A stretch of 64,000 nucleotides of DNA, from positions 1 through 64,000 of the forward strand of contig CAZKBH010000008.1 in assembly GCA_964550795.1 (NCBI GenBank), read 5' to 3'. The DNA is from M3007 sp964550795 (GTDB taxonomy: Bacteria > Bacteroidota > Bacteroidia > Chitinophagales > Saprospiraceae). The translations under genes were made by a program, and so were the position numbers. The notes beneath the pieces were generated by a model. That model did no database searches. It had not been told where the DNA came from and saw only the letters and a program-made list of their open reading frames with translations. This document shows positions 34,330-43,642 of the stretch, piece by piece (within the stretch, counting starts at the first letter, position 1; each line of letters begins with the position of its first letter).

Positions 34330-36168
34330 ATGAAAAAACATCTTACACGCTTACTCATTCCGTTTCCCTTTCTACTGATCACTGCAGCATTGAGTGCTGC
34401 GATCATTTGGAAACCCACCGACGTGGATGCCGCTTTGGCATGGAACCTTGCCATCATTTTCGCCCCCTTGCTCGCACTTGCAGCGCAGTGGAACCTGGCC
34501 CGGGAACGCCAATTCCAGATGGTGACGGTTCTGACCGTGATTGCCATGGTGAATACCAGTATTGTACTCGGCTCCCGGCTGGGGGCCTGGACTGGCAATG
34601 ATTGGATTCAGGCGTTGAGTGGAGCCGGTCTGCCTGATTTGCCCGGAAAAACCGTGATGGGAGGACTGATCCTGATGCTGTTGCTGTATTGGGGCCTCAA
34701 ACGTTGGTGGAAACTTCCTGCGGGATTGGCCGATGTGCTGGTGCTGGGTTTGCCACTGGCGGCGGTGTCTGGGCGTGTGGGTTGCCTGCTGGCGGGCTGT
34801 TGCTACGGCACCCCAACCAATTCAAATTGGGGCATTGCTTATGGGCCGGGCACGCCCGCTTTTATGCAGCACATGGAATCCGGAATCCTTGCAGAAGGAG
34901 CGATTTCCAGCGCCCTGCTTTACCCGATCCAACTGATTTTGATTGGGGGTAATCTGCTCATATTCATTGCTTTATGGCTACTTAGGAAAAAACTCAGCCG
35001 CCCCGGTTTAATCGCTTTTCTGGGATTTGGTCTCCTGACCTTACAGCGTTTTGGCATCGAATTTCTGCGGGATGTAGCCACCAACCGCGGATCGTTCGGC
35101 ATCATGGCCGGCGGCTTGAAAATGGGCCAGTGGGTGGTGTTGATGATGGCCGTTGCCAGCTTGGCAGGTTTTTGCTACCTCCAGTTTTTTCAGCAGAAAA
35201 ACACCCCGGAACCTGCGCCGGAAAGCGCCGGTGTGCCTACGGCTCGTCTTGCTTATGCACTCGGCGGCATCACCCTCGGCAGTTTCCTCTTGCGCGATTT
35301 GCTGACACTAGACGAAGCGATGGTTATCCTGGTTTCCTGCATTCCGGCGATTGCGCTTTTGGGCCGTGTGCTGTGGCGCGAACACCGTCTCGGACGCGCC
35401 GTGCTGGCTCCTGCATCTATGTTGTCTATTACCACCATATTGCTGATATCCAATCCTTTAGACTCGATTCCGGTCAAACCTTCTGCCAAGGAATGGAAGC
35501 ATTGGTTGGATATTGGGGCGGGAGGCTCCGCTGGAAATTACAGGGACATCAGCCGCGACTGCGATGGAAATCAGATTAAAGATGATCTTGTAAAAGTTAA
35601 TTCCGGCGGGGGCGAACTCAATGCCAATTGGCAGCGCGGCTGGACCAAGCTGCAAATCGGGTTGAGGGGCACCTTTGGATCGGCACAAACCGACGAAAAC
35701 AACGATGCTGACAACAATTACCGATACGCAGCTTTTGGGGTGCGTGGAGAAGCCAGTAGCAAATACGTTGGTGTGTCTGTGGGCTTTTTTCAGCGGAACC
35801 GATCTTATCCAAATAAAGTGGGTCTGGGTTTTCCTGCCACCGATAAGGATTTCCTGCCCTCCGGCTCACTCTGGATTGGACGCGCAGACCGCTATTCCGT
35901 GGATGTTAGACTCTTTGACGAGCCTGCCCTGGGTTTTTCAAACGAACCACCCTTCTCCATGGGTTTGCTGAACTGGGGCTTCAACGATCAGAGCGGCAAC
36001 AGCAACATCCGGCTCGGATTTGCCGTAACGAGTCCTGGCGAAAATGCTTTTGCCCTTTCCGGGCGGTTTCCGCTGGGCAAAACTGGCTTGAGCGCGAGCC
36101 TTGCCGCGTATCTCGGGAAGGCAAATATCTTTAGCGTTGGGATGCGGTATCAGTTTATGGAGTGGTAG
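34330..36168 (+). CDS. Lgt-like membrane protein with extra C-terminal domain
   Basis: 612 residues, about twice a normal Lgt. Residues 1-285 hold seven or so helices and the Lgt-family core SGRVGCLLAGCCYGTPTNSN (about 146-165) plus GIAYGPGTPAF, in the form seen in Lgt paralogs rather than the GRxGNFxNGE form of true Lgt. More helices run to about 380. Residues 385-612 are a soluble, Gly-rich beta region (GAGGSAGNYRDISRDCDGNQ, FGVRGEASSKYVGVSVGFFQ) ending in FSVGMRYQFMEW, like an outer-membrane or lipid-contacting barrel. Diacylglyceryl transfer to lipoproteins is uncertain; another lipid-linked reaction is possible. Confidence 0.75.
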   Translation: MKKHLTRLLIPFPFLLITAALSAAIIWKPTDVDAALAWNLAIIFAPLLALAAQWNLARERQFQMVTVLTVIAMVNTSIVLGSRLGAWTGNDWIQALSGAGLPDLPGKTVMGGLILMLLLYWGLKRWWKLPAGLADVLVLGLPLAAVSGRVGCLLAGCCYGTPTNSNWGIAYGPGTPAFMQHMESGILAEGAISSALLYPIQLILIGGNLLIFIALWLLRKKLSRPGLIAFLGFGLLTLQRFGIEFLRDVATNRGSFGIMAGGLKMGQWVVLMMAVASLAGFCYLQFFQQKNTPEPAPESAGVPTARLAYALGGITLGSFLLRDLLTLDEAMVILVSCIPAIALLGRVLWREHRLGRAVLAPASMLSITTILLISNPLDSIPVKPSAKEWKHWLDIGAGGSAGNYRDISRDCDGNQIKDDLVKVNSGGGELNANWQRGWTKLQIGLRGTFGSAQTDENNDADNNYRYAAFGVRGEASSKYVGVSVGFFQRNRSYPNKVGLGFPATDKDFLPSGSLWIGRADRYSVDVRLFDEPALGFSNEPPFSMGLLNWGFNDQSGNSNIRLGFAVTSPGENAFALSGRFPLGKTGLSASLAAYLGKANIFSVGMRYQFMEW

Positions 36169-36177
36169 TTTAGCAAC

Positions 36178-36552
36178 ATGAAATACAACACTACACTTTT
36201 CTTCTTGCTGCTTTTATGCGGCGCATGCGACCCAGAACCCGGGTTCGTGGAAACAGATATTGACATCCGCGACCCAGTGATCACCACTTTGCCGGACAGC
36301 ACCAAACAGTTGGATTTTACAATCGTGGTCACGCAGATAGGTAATTTCTACCGTCAGGAATTCCACTTTAGCCTTAATCCCTTTAATAGCACAACAATAA
36401 TAGACTCTTTCAGTACGAGGCTGCCCTCCGCGCGAGAATTTGTCACGCGCACGGTGGTGGTTCCCAAGCCTGGAAATTATTGGGTAGAAGCAAGGATTGG
36501 AACAGATGAAAGTGGCGCTTCGTCAGGCACCTTGATTCGGGTGCCGGAGTAG
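36178..36552 (+). CDS. Small lipoprotein, hypothetical
   Basis: 124 residues. A signal ends in LLCGAC (lipobox C17). The mature part is a short beta-sandwich-like region, with TKQLDFTIVVTQIGNFYRQE and a final NYWVEARIGTDESG. It starts 9 bases after the Lgt-like gene, so the two are probably cotranscribed. Function is unknown. Confidence 0.68.
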   Translation: MKYNTTLFFLLLLCGACDPEPGFVETDIDIRDPVITTLPDSTKQLDFTIVVTQIGNFYRQEFHFSLNPFNSTTIIDSFSTRLPSAREFVTRTVVVPKPGNYWVEARIGTDESGASSGTLIRVPE

Positions 36553-36564
36553 GGACGGGTTGTT

Positions 36565-36719
36565 CGAGCGCGTTCAAAAGCGTGTGGCACACCTCGACTT
36601 TGAACACGCTCGCTTATTCAAACTAAATAAAACGCGGTTCGCAGGGTAGCCCCACGAACCGCGTTTTGTATTTGTTCAAAAGTGTCGCACACCTATATTA
36701 CCAGAGGTGTGCCACTTTT
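36565..36719. repeat. Cluster of GTTCAAAAG / GTGTGGCACAC inverted repeats
   Basis: CGAGCGCGTTCAAAAG (36565-36580) pairs imperfectly with CTTTGAACACGCTCG (36598-36612) around GTGTGGCACAC (36582-36592). A second set pairs about 36678-36694 with AGGTGTGCCACTTTT (36705-36719). The last arm overlaps the stop of the large T9SS gene. Confidence 0.75.
36629..36667. terminator. Bidirectional terminator hairpin
   Basis: AAAACGCGGTTCG (36629-36641) and its exact reverse complement (36655-36667) form a 13-base stem ending in A and T runs, between the convergent lipoprotein and T9SS cargo genes. Confidence 0.85.
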
Positions 36720-39700
36720 ATTCCACCACAATCATCTTTTTCGTTGCGCTGTGTTCAGCGGTGCTGAGTTGGTAGAACAGAATGCCGGACTCCAATTCAG
36801 CGCGTTGAAGCGTGAGGGTATTGAAACCTTTGGCAAACGAACCATTCAACATTTTGATCACACGGCCTTCTGCATTGCTGATAGTCAATGTGGCTTCAGA
36901 TGCTTCTGGCAGGTTGAAAGAGATATTTGTGAAACCTTTAGCTGGGTTTGGTGCATTTTGAAGCAATTCAAACCCGGCACCCGTAAGGGTGCTACCATTA
37001 TTTCCGTTGAATCGGAGCATCACCTCTTTCTTGCTCATCTCGCCGTTGGTCATGGTATAGGCCTCTGTACGAGTGATAGCGTTGCCAAGGCTCAGCATTT
37101 CGCTCAATTTACCAGCGCGGGTGGCGCGGAAACGGAAGGCAAATGAAGCAGCATCGTTGTTCACAGAAGCCGTAATGGCACCCGCGAAAGTGGCGAAGTT
37201 GTCTTTGCCCATATTGTCGCCCGGCAACACTTCGATGGTTTCGAGGCCGTCGAGGTTGAGGGTAAATTGATAACCAGCCACTTTTTCGGCAGCGCTCAGG
37301 CTCACTTCCACAATCTCGCCCGCTTTCAAATCACGGTCTTTCAGATCGAAGTACAAGGTGCCCTGACCACGCTCTTCGGCATTGACCAGCGAGTTTGCGA
37401 CGACCGAGTTGTTTACGTCCCCGATTTTAACCCCTACAAAATCTTCTTCGAGGTTAGCCATCTGCATGTTCTGCACGGATTTCGTTTCAGGGAAAACCGC
37501 AGAGAATGGGTTGAGTGGGTTCGGGAAACTGTATGCTTTGTCAACAAAACGCCAGGAAGTGTTGCTTGGCAGTTCGCTGTAGATGCCCAGAATAAGTTTA
37601 CGAAGTTCAACAATATCGAACGTAGTGATACTTCCGCTTTTGTTCGCATCTGCCGCGATCATCTTGTACGGGCTGTCAAATGGCTCGATCCCCAGGATGT
37701 GTTTGGAGATCAACACCAAGTCGAAAGTCGTCACGCCATTGAGCGGATTGTCATCTTTTTCAGGGGCAACCGTGTAGTCAGAACCAACAGGCAAGGCATT
37801 GATAAACATAAAGCCACCTGCAACATTGGTCAGATCAGCTACCGTAGTAGCCGGAAGGCCCGATGGGAGGGTGCCATACAAGAATACATTTGCTTCTTCA
37901 ACGCCTTCTAAGGCTTCGGTTTTCAAAGCACCTGCAATGACCGGGCTTGGAGTGCCGCCACAACCACCGAGGTTATCCTGGACAATGAGGTATGTTTCGC
38001 AGTAGTCGGCATTGCCGGCTGCATCAATAGCCCAAAGTTCAAGGCATTGAGTTCCTACTTCGGTACAATCAAACGTTGCAGATGTTTGAGGTGAACCATC
38101 CGGGTTGGTTGGGAAACCAGTACCGGTACCACACTTACGAATGCCAATTTTGATTTGATTGGCAGGGGTGCAGTTGTCCTCCGTGTACTGCAAGAAATCA
38201 GAAGCCCAAAGGGTAATCATACCGGTTGGCATGATGTTGACGCTGAGGCCATTGAGACAAACCACGGTGGGTGCTTTGCAGTCTTTCACCGTGAAGGTGT
38301 ATTCGTATTCAGCGTTGTTGCCGCAACCATCGGTGATGAACCACTTGATTTTGTGGGTACCATGTGGCAATTCAGGCACCACGTAGGTGTTTTGTTGCTG
38401 CAGAGTGTTCCAGCGCACACAACCGATTTTGTTGTTGCCGTTGACGGTTTCCTGGATAGCAAAACCCCATTTCTGATTGTTGGCCACCGGGCGTTGGTCG
38501 AACCGACGGGCTTCGCCGCCAGCAAAGTTTGGCGTGTTCAGGTTGTTGTACAACACGTTGTTCCAGCCAAGTCCGGCGATGCCGGTGTTCACGGAATTAA
38601 TCACCGTTTCCATCACGCCATCCCCGTCCAAATCGAGGAAAAGGAGGTATTCAATATTTACATTATTGCCAGAGCAGGCATCGGTTGCGGTGATGCAAAG
38701 ATCCGTAGGCTCTTCGCAAAGGTCGTGCGTTTGGATGCCATTGTCCCACCAGTACATTTCGTTCCAAAGCATGGAACTGTTTGGAGTCAGCCAGTTTTGG
38801 TTCGCGCAAGTAGGTGCTACGTAAGTGCCTGTGGGCGCTTGGCCGTCCAGGATTTTGATGATTTGTTTGTAGCGGTAGCAGTTCGCGTTCTTGTCGTAGA
38901 AAATGCTGTAGTTCGTTGGCTGTGGGTCCGTTGGGTTGATCCGTATGTTGGTAGGAGCCCATGGAGCCAAGGTGCCGAGTGGCGATACGATTGGGCCGGG
39001 AAGGTTCGCCGGGTTGTTCGTAATCGGGTTCGGGTTGGGATTTGGAACAAAAATACAGCCCGCATTTGGGTTGTAGGTACACCAGTTAATGATCTGCCAG
39101 GTACGCTCGATTTTGAAGCAGGCGTCCTGTACTACCGTAAAGACTTCGTCTTGGAAAGAAACCCCGAGCAGTTCACAGTCCTCTCCGAAAAAAGTTGGTT
39201 CACCAAAAATACCCGTTCCATCACATTCATTTACGATGGCATCATTCGGGAAACGGACGAAATATCTTTGCTCATACGTCACGAAGATGCGCTGAGTGCA
39301 CTGGCTGCTCTGTCCGTAGCAATCGAATGCACGGAAAGTGCGGGTAATGGTTCCTTTGTTACAAACGGTATCAAACAAGGCGTAATTGGCCGTGTGTGTC
39401 AAACCAATTTGGCCCTGATAAACCCGCGTAGGGTCCAAACAGCAGTTGTCAGAAACCTGCGCTTTGCCGTAGGCCCAGAGGCTAGGATCAAAGTTTTCGC
39501 AGTTCACAGTAACATTTGCAGGTGGGAAGCAGGTCGGGTTGAGTTTATCTTCCACAATTGCAAGAACCATACAATCATTGGAATTCCACTCCCCGAAATC
39601 GAGACCAACGCTGCCAGCAGGCACTGGAATGTCGTACACACGGAGGATCACCTGAATGGTGTCACCCACGTCTTCACAACAGAATTTCACTTGATCGTGG

Positions 39701-41139
39701 AATTGCGTGTCATCGTCACAAGAATTCGGGTTCATGCGGCGCACTTTGAACGATACGGGCGAGCAATTGTCGTAGCTGCCGTCGTCGAAAGTAGTTGCAT
39801 TGACCAATGCCGTACCGTTGCTGCTCAATCCTATTTTGGTAATCTGGTCGCAGGCAACCACTGGAGGGGTGCTGTCTTCAACTGTTACGTCAAATTCGCA
39901 GATGGTGATATTGTTGCAATCGTCTTTAATAATGTATCGAATGGTGGTAACTCCAATACCCAGGTTTTCGGCATATCCCAATACCGCAAGTGTGTCGGAG
40001 TCCCAAGGATTGTTGCCAGGAAAAGTGGTGAAGGAACCATAGAGGGACTGCCAAATGCCATTGAAGTCCTGCCATTGTGCTTCAATGGAAGCGAGGCGCG
40101 AGCAATTGTCGCGCACAATCACATCTGGCAAGTTGAAGTCGAGCTGACAATCGTTGGGGTTGGTGCCCACGGTCATATCTTCAGGGCAATCCAATTCCGG
40201 GCCTTGGCTGTCATCCACTTTAATAATCTGAATATGGGTGAGTGGATTGAATGGGCCTGATGGCAAACACCAGTCATAGATCGTCCAGGTACGTAGAATC
40301 TTGTAGCTGCCGTCACAAATATTCAGACGCAAATCGTTATACGTGGCGTTCAACTCGCAGAAAGTGCCATTTGGCCAAACATCCCAATTGAGGCCAAAAT
40401 CTGTCACAAACGGAATGCCCGTTGCGCCAGGGTTGGTGATTGGATCGGTGCAATCTACGGTAACATCCGCAGGGAAAAACACATCCAAACTGTGACGGCG
40501 TTCGAAGTAAATGTATTGATCGCAAGTAGCGGAGTTGCCACTTTCATCCACCACGGTCCATTTCCGAATCACGTAAGCGCTGATATCGTCGAAGCCGTTG
40601 ATGCTTCCAGTACAGGATAGGTCGAACCAGGTATCAATAAAACTCAGCGTAGTTGAAGTGCAATTTTCATCTACCTGCGGGTACGCTTCGGAAATATTTA
40701 CCACATTAAAGAGGTAATCAGGACCGTAATCGGTCATTGCACAGTTTAGAAACAAATCGGTGCACGTGAGTTCTGGCGCAAGTTTGTCCTGAATGAGGGC
40801 AAAGCCTGAGCAAGAATTGCCCGAATTGAGATCGCGAACGCGAATTTGGAGCGTAAGGTTGATGTGTGTGGCAGTGGCCACAAAGTTGCCCGAGGTAGGT
40901 GTCCATACGCCGTTAATTCTGGCTTGAACCTGGAACACGCCATTGGGGCATCCATTGCCTTCCAAAACCATGTCTGGAGTGATCTCCACTTCGCAATCTT
41001 CATCCAAAGAAACCTGGACAAGATTGTTGCAAATCATGGAACACTGGGCGTTGGTGGCGTTGGTGGCCGAAAGCGACAAAGCCAGTGCCAGCGTCCATCC
41101 CAGGAAGTTAAAAAAGAGTGTAGAATTCGCTTTTTTCAT
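36718..41139 (-). CDS. Giant T9SS cargo with dockerin- and cohesin-like segments
   Basis: 1473 residues from the ATG at 41137-41139, which opens the signal peptide (ending near NATNAQC). The body is a chain of Cys-rich, HYR/Ig-like modules typical of Bacteroidota surface proteins (for example DDNCSRLASIEAQW, VEDSTPPVVACDQI). Near residues 1140-1215, VTTFDLVLISKHILGIEPFD and DANKSGSITTFDIVELRKLI form a type I dockerin-like calcium-binding pair. Then LKAGEIVEVSLSAAEKVAGY begins a cohesin-like segment. The last 80 residues (NAPNPAKGFTNISFNLPEAS to KKMIVVE) are a type A T9SS sorting domain. It is exported and attached or released at the surface; an adhesive or scaffolding role is inferred. Confidence 0.88.
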   Translation of the reverse strand: MKKANSTLFFNFLGWTLALALSLSATNATNAQCSMICNNLVQVSLDEDCEVEITPDMVLEGNGCPNGVFQVQARINGVWTPTSGNFVATATHINLTLQIRVRDLNSGNSCSGFALIQDKLAPELTCTDLFLNCAMTDYGPDYLFNVVNISEAYPQVDENCTSTTLSFIDTWFDLSCTGSINGFDDISAYVIRKWTVVDESGNSATCDQYIYFERRHSLDVFFPADVTVDCTDPITNPGATGIPFVTDFGLNWDVWPNGTFCELNATYNDLRLNICDGSYKILRTWTIYDWCLPSGPFNPLTHIQIIKVDDSQGPELDCPEDMTVGTNPNDCQLDFNLPDVIVRDNCSRLASIEAQWQDFNGIWQSLYGSFTTFPGNNPWDSDTLAVLGYAENLGIGVTTIRYIIKDDCNNITICEFDVTVEDSTPPVVACDQITKIGLSSNGTALVNATTFDDGSYDNCSPVSFKVRRMNPNSCDDDTQFHDQVKFCCEDVGDTIQVILRVYDIPVPAGSVGLDFGEWNSNDCMVLAIVEDKLNPTCFPPANVTVNCENFDPSLWAYGKAQVSDNCCLDPTRVYQGQIGLTHTANYALFDTVCNKGTITRTFRAFDCYGQSSQCTQRIFVTYEQRYFVRFPNDAIVNECDGTGIFGEPTFFGEDCELLGVSFQDEVFTVVQDACFKIERTWQIINWCTYNPNAGCIFVPNPNPNPITNNPANLPGPIVSPLGTLAPWAPTNIRINPTDPQPTNYSIFYDKNANCYRYKQIIKILDGQAPTGTYVAPTCANQNWLTPNSSMLWNEMYWWDNGIQTHDLCEEPTDLCITATDACSGNNVNIEYLLFLDLDGDGVMETVINSVNTGIAGLGWNNVLYNNLNTPNFAGGEARRFDQRPVANNQKWGFAIQETVNGNNKIGCVRWNTLQQQNTYVVPELPHGTHKIKWFITDGCGNNAEYEYTFTVKDCKAPTVVCLNGLSVNIMPTGMITLWASDFLQYTEDNCTPANQIKIGIRKCGTGTGFPTNPDGSPQTSATFDCTEVGTQCLELWAIDAAGNADYCETYLIVQDNLGGCGGTPSPVIAGALKTEALEGVEEANVFLYGTLPSGLPATTVADLTNVAGGFMFINALPVGSDYTVAPEKDDNPLNGVTTFDLVLISKHILGIEPFDSPYKMIAADANKSGSITTFDIVELRKLILGIYSELPSNTSWRFVDKAYSFPNPLNPFSAVFPETKSVQNMQMANLEEDFVGVKIGDVNNSVVANSLVNAEERGQGTLYFDLKDRDLKAGEIVEVSLSAAEKVAGYQFTLNLDGLETIEVLPGDNMGKDNFATFAGAITASVNNDAASFAFRFRATRAGKLSEMLSLGNAITRTEAYTMTNGEMSKKEVMLRFNGNNGSTLTGAGFELLQNAPNPAKGFTNISFNLPEASEATLTISNAEGRVIKMLNGSFAKGFNTLTLQRAELESGILFYQLSTAEHSATKKMIVVE

Positions 41140-41510
41140 GAGTGAATGATTAATAAAAATGGAACCGTTTGAAGTGTTTTTTTGAACTGAAGGAATCGAT
41201 CGTATGGAAAAGGTTGGCACGCCTTACCAATTTAATTTTAGATGTACCACGATTTTCTGATGTCCTCCTCAAAAGAGGTTTTCTCAAAGCGCGACAAAGT
41301 TAAAAAAGGCATAGCCATTTGTGCAAACTTTTCGTGAGAAAGCCTGCAACCTGACAGTCAGGTGCAAAAACAGTGCCTAACATAAGTATTGGGGGCACTA
41401 ATTTTGTATAAAGCCGACAAATGAGCAATGTTTGCCCCAAAGGAAGGATTGAAGCCCAGCAGAAACACTGGGGAATAACGGTTTGTTCACAAATTAAGCG
41501 GCATAGAAGC
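41140..41510. other. Intergenic region between LuxR-type regulator and T9SS cargo
   Basis: 371 bases, both flanking genes on the minus strand. It holds the perfect palindrome ACCTGACAGTCAGGT (41349-41363, single central base), a possible operator. A plus-strand TAATTTTG (41399-41406) fits the -7 box but has no convincing gene behind it. No other gene is seen. Confidence 0.45.
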
Positions 41511-42173
41511 TCAAACCAAGTGGTTCTCAAAGGCCATTTTGATGAGCGCGCCAGTGCTATTCACCCCTAATTTTCGCATAATATTTTTTCGGTGTACACT
41601 GGCAGTCTGATCGCTGATGAAAATACGTTCAGAAATTTCCTTGTTGGTCAATGCCTCTCCTATGAGTTTCAGAATCTCCATCTCCCGCCTTGTGAGCCCA
41701 CTTTTTTGCGCGAATTCCTGCTCGGGAGAGCGATACATATCCGTGTTGTGAAGATGGTTAGGTATCAATCCTTGCCCAACAAACGAGCGGCCCTCGGCCA
41801 ATTCACCTACGGCTTGGATGAGTTCGTCCTCGGAACCGGATTTGAGCATGTAGCCATCCGCACCTGCCCTGAACGCGGCCTGGATATGCGTCGGATCAAC
41901 CGAACCATTGAGTACGAGTACGCGGGTTTTGGCCCCGTGTTGTTTGACGGATGAAAGGATTTTCAAACCTTCCGCATCCGGCAAATCAGGATCGAACAAG
42001 AAGAGATCTGGCTGTGAGTTGTCCAGATATTCGGCTACCTGAAATCCATTAATAGCCACTCCCTTGATGTGGTAGGAAAAACGCTCGTCGCCATGACTGG
42101 ACAACAACGAACGAAGACCTTCTACAAAGATCGGATGGTGGTCGGCGACAAGTATATCGAGATGGCGGAGCAT
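41511..42173 (-). CDS. NarL/FixJ-family response regulator, LuxR HTH
   Basis: 220 residues. The receiver domain has D11 (ADHHP, with His where a second Asp is common), phosphoacceptor D61 in LFLFDPDLPD and K115 in GYMLKSGSEDE. The LuxR helix-turn-helix is LTRREMEILKLIGEALTNKE through KNIMRKLGVNSTGALI at about 160-213. It lies upstream of the giant T9SS cargo gene on the same strand with 371 bases between, and no kinase is adjacent. It may control the cargo gene, which is inference from position. Confidence 0.92.
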   Translation of the reverse strand: MLRHLDILVADHHPIFVEGLRSLLSSHGDERFSYHIKGVAINGFQVAEYLDNSQPDLFLFDPDLPDAEGLKILSSVKQHGAKTRVLVLNGSVDPTHIQAAFRAGADGYMLKSGSEDELIQAVGELAEGRSFVGQGLIPNHLHNTDMYRSPEQEFAQKSGLTRREMEILKLIGEALTNKEISERIFISDQTASVHRKNIMRKLGVNSTGALIKMAFENHLV

Positions 42174-42240
42174 GATGTGTGGTGATTATTTAAACCACAT
42201 CCTGCAACTTTTATACCATAACAAAAACTTGTAAGGTTTG

Positions 42241-42813
42241 CTAGCGTACGTTGAAGAACTTCATTTTGTAGTCCGTTTTCACTCTTCCGGTGCGAATAGC
42301 GTCCAATCTGCGCTGAATAAGGCGTTTTTTGAGCGGTTTAAGCCGTTCTGTGAAAAGCATTCCCTCAATGTGATCGTACTCGTGCAGGATCACCCGCGCA
42401 TTGATTCCACTGAACTCGGCTTCGTGTTCCTGAAAATTTTCGTCCTGCCAACGGATACGAATTCCAGCTGGTCTTTCTACATCTCCGCGAATGTCCGGGA
42501 TGCTCAAACAGCCCTCTTCGTAGGTCCAGGGTTTATCGGACTCAGACAGAATTTGAGCATTGATAAACACCTGTTTGAAAGGGGTGTCCGTAGGCGAGAT
42601 TTCGGATTCTTTGCGCTCCACCTGTTCGGTGTCAATGATAAAAAGCCGGATGCTGTGCCCAATTTGTGGGGCGGCAATTCCGACCCCGTCAGCGTGGTAC
42701 ATCGTTTCCCACATATTGGTGATAAGCGCCTGCAAATCAGGGTGTTGAGCGTCAATTTCGACGGCTATTTTTTTCAAAACGGGTTGCCCGTAGGCATAAA
42801 TCGGAAGTAGCAT
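42241..42813 (-). CDS. def: Peptide deformylase
   Basis: 190 residues. It removes the formyl group from new polypeptides in the cytoplasm. All three motifs are intact: GVGIAAPQIG (43-52), EGCLSIP (100-106, metal ligand C102) and HEYDH (144-148, two His ligands and catalytic Glu). The pairing with ruvX just upstream (107 bases) is common in Bacteroidota. Confidence 0.97.
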   Translation of the reverse strand: MLLPIYAYGQPVLKKIAVEIDAQHPDLQALITNMWETMYHADGVGIAAPQIGHSIRLFIIDTEQVERKESEISPTDTPFKQVFINAQILSESDKPWTYEEGCLSIPDIRGDVERPAGIRIRWQDENFQEHEAEFSGINARVILHEYDHIEGMLFTERLKPLKKRLIQRRLDAIRTGRVKTDYKMKFFNVR

Positions 42814-42920
42814 TGATACGGATGGTGTGGGTGATTTGGCAAGGCAAAACAGGTTGAAATCATTTTGCGCTTAGAAGGGTGTTGATCGAACTTCTAACCG
42901 CTATAGTGCTTCACTAAAGT

Positions 42921-43343
42921 TCAGGCATTCCAGTAATTTTCTTCCATGTATTGTTCCAAAATGAGGGCTGCTGCAAGTTTGTCAACCAAGGTTTTGTCGC
43001 GGCGTTTTTGTTTTTTAATGCCGCTTTGAAGGATGATTTTTTTGGCATCATTGGAGGTATTGCGTTCGTCTTGACGAATAATCTTTTTTTCCGGAAAAAG
43101 TTTTTGCAGACGCTTGGCAAATGCATCTACATGTGGTGCAATTTGGGCTGGATTGCCGTCCATATGCAACGGAAGACCCAGCACAAAATGCTCCACATCC
43201 TCCTCCTTACAGTACTGTTGAATAAACTCCATAAGCTCCTGGGTCGGAACCGTGGTAAGCGCACTGGCAATGATCTTCAAAGGATCTGTCACTGCAATCC
43301 CCGTGCGTTTTAATCCAAAATCGATGGCAAGAATGCGTCCCAT
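42921..43343 (-). CDS. ruvX: Holliday junction resolvase-like protein RuvX (YqgF)
   Basis: 140 residues from the ATG at 43341-43343, which gives the standard start MGRILAIDFGLKRTGIAVTD; the ATG four codons earlier is less likely. RNase H-like fold with catalytic D8, E-containing FVLGLPLHMDGN, RQDERNTSNDA and the late VDKLAAALILEQYM helix with a conserved Asp. The protein acts in rRNA 5'-end processing and possibly recombination. It probably shares an operon with def. Confidence 0.95.
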   Translation of the reverse strand: MGRILAIDFGLKRTGIAVTDPLKIIASALTTVPTQELMEFIQQYCKEEDVEHFVLGLPLHMDGNPAQIAPHVDAFAKRLQKLFPEKKIIRQDERNTSNDAKKIILQSGIKKQKRRDKTLVDKLAAALILEQYMEENYWNA

Positions 43344-43497
43344 AAGCGGCTGCAAAGGTAGAAAAACAAAAAAGCAAATTGCCTCGAATCGTATTCCTCG
43401 CCGGGATTCCTTTGTTTTTGCCTAAGTGGGGTTGTGTCAAAAGTCGGAGCTGGACAAACGTTACCCTCGAGCGAAAAATTTAATTTCTTGTAATGCA

Positions 43498-43530
43498 AAC
43501 TTCCCGAAAGTTTAAAACTTTCGGGAAGTT
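43498..43530. repeat. Perfect palindrome, 16-base arms
   Basis: AACTTCCCGAAAGTTT (43498-43513) and its exact reverse complement (43515-43530) share a single central A. It lies in the 445-base region between ruvX and the acyltransferase gene. Confidence 0.88.
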
Positions 43531-43552
43531 AAATTTTGCCAACAACAGAACA

Positions 43553-43560
43553 TAATTTTG
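43553..43560 (+). promoter_or_regulatory. Possible promoter -7 box
   Basis: TAATTTTG fits TAnnTTTG on the plus strand, 82 bases before the start of a short signal-peptide frame at 43643. Confidence 0.35.
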
Positions 43561-43642
43561 CGTAAATGTCTATCATTTGCACCTTTCGACTTTTGACACA
43601 ACCACACTTTTCCGACCTTCCAATTCACGCAATCCCGTTCCC

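Noticed and set aside
38155..40260. 701-residue open frame on the plus strand
   Set aside because: It lies entirely opposite the giant T9SS gene, whose translation has clear domains; the antisense frame has no recognisable motif.
41414..41569. Short plus-strand frame behind a TAATTTTG box
   Set aside because: It runs into the 3' end of the LuxR-type gene and has no recognisable sequence.
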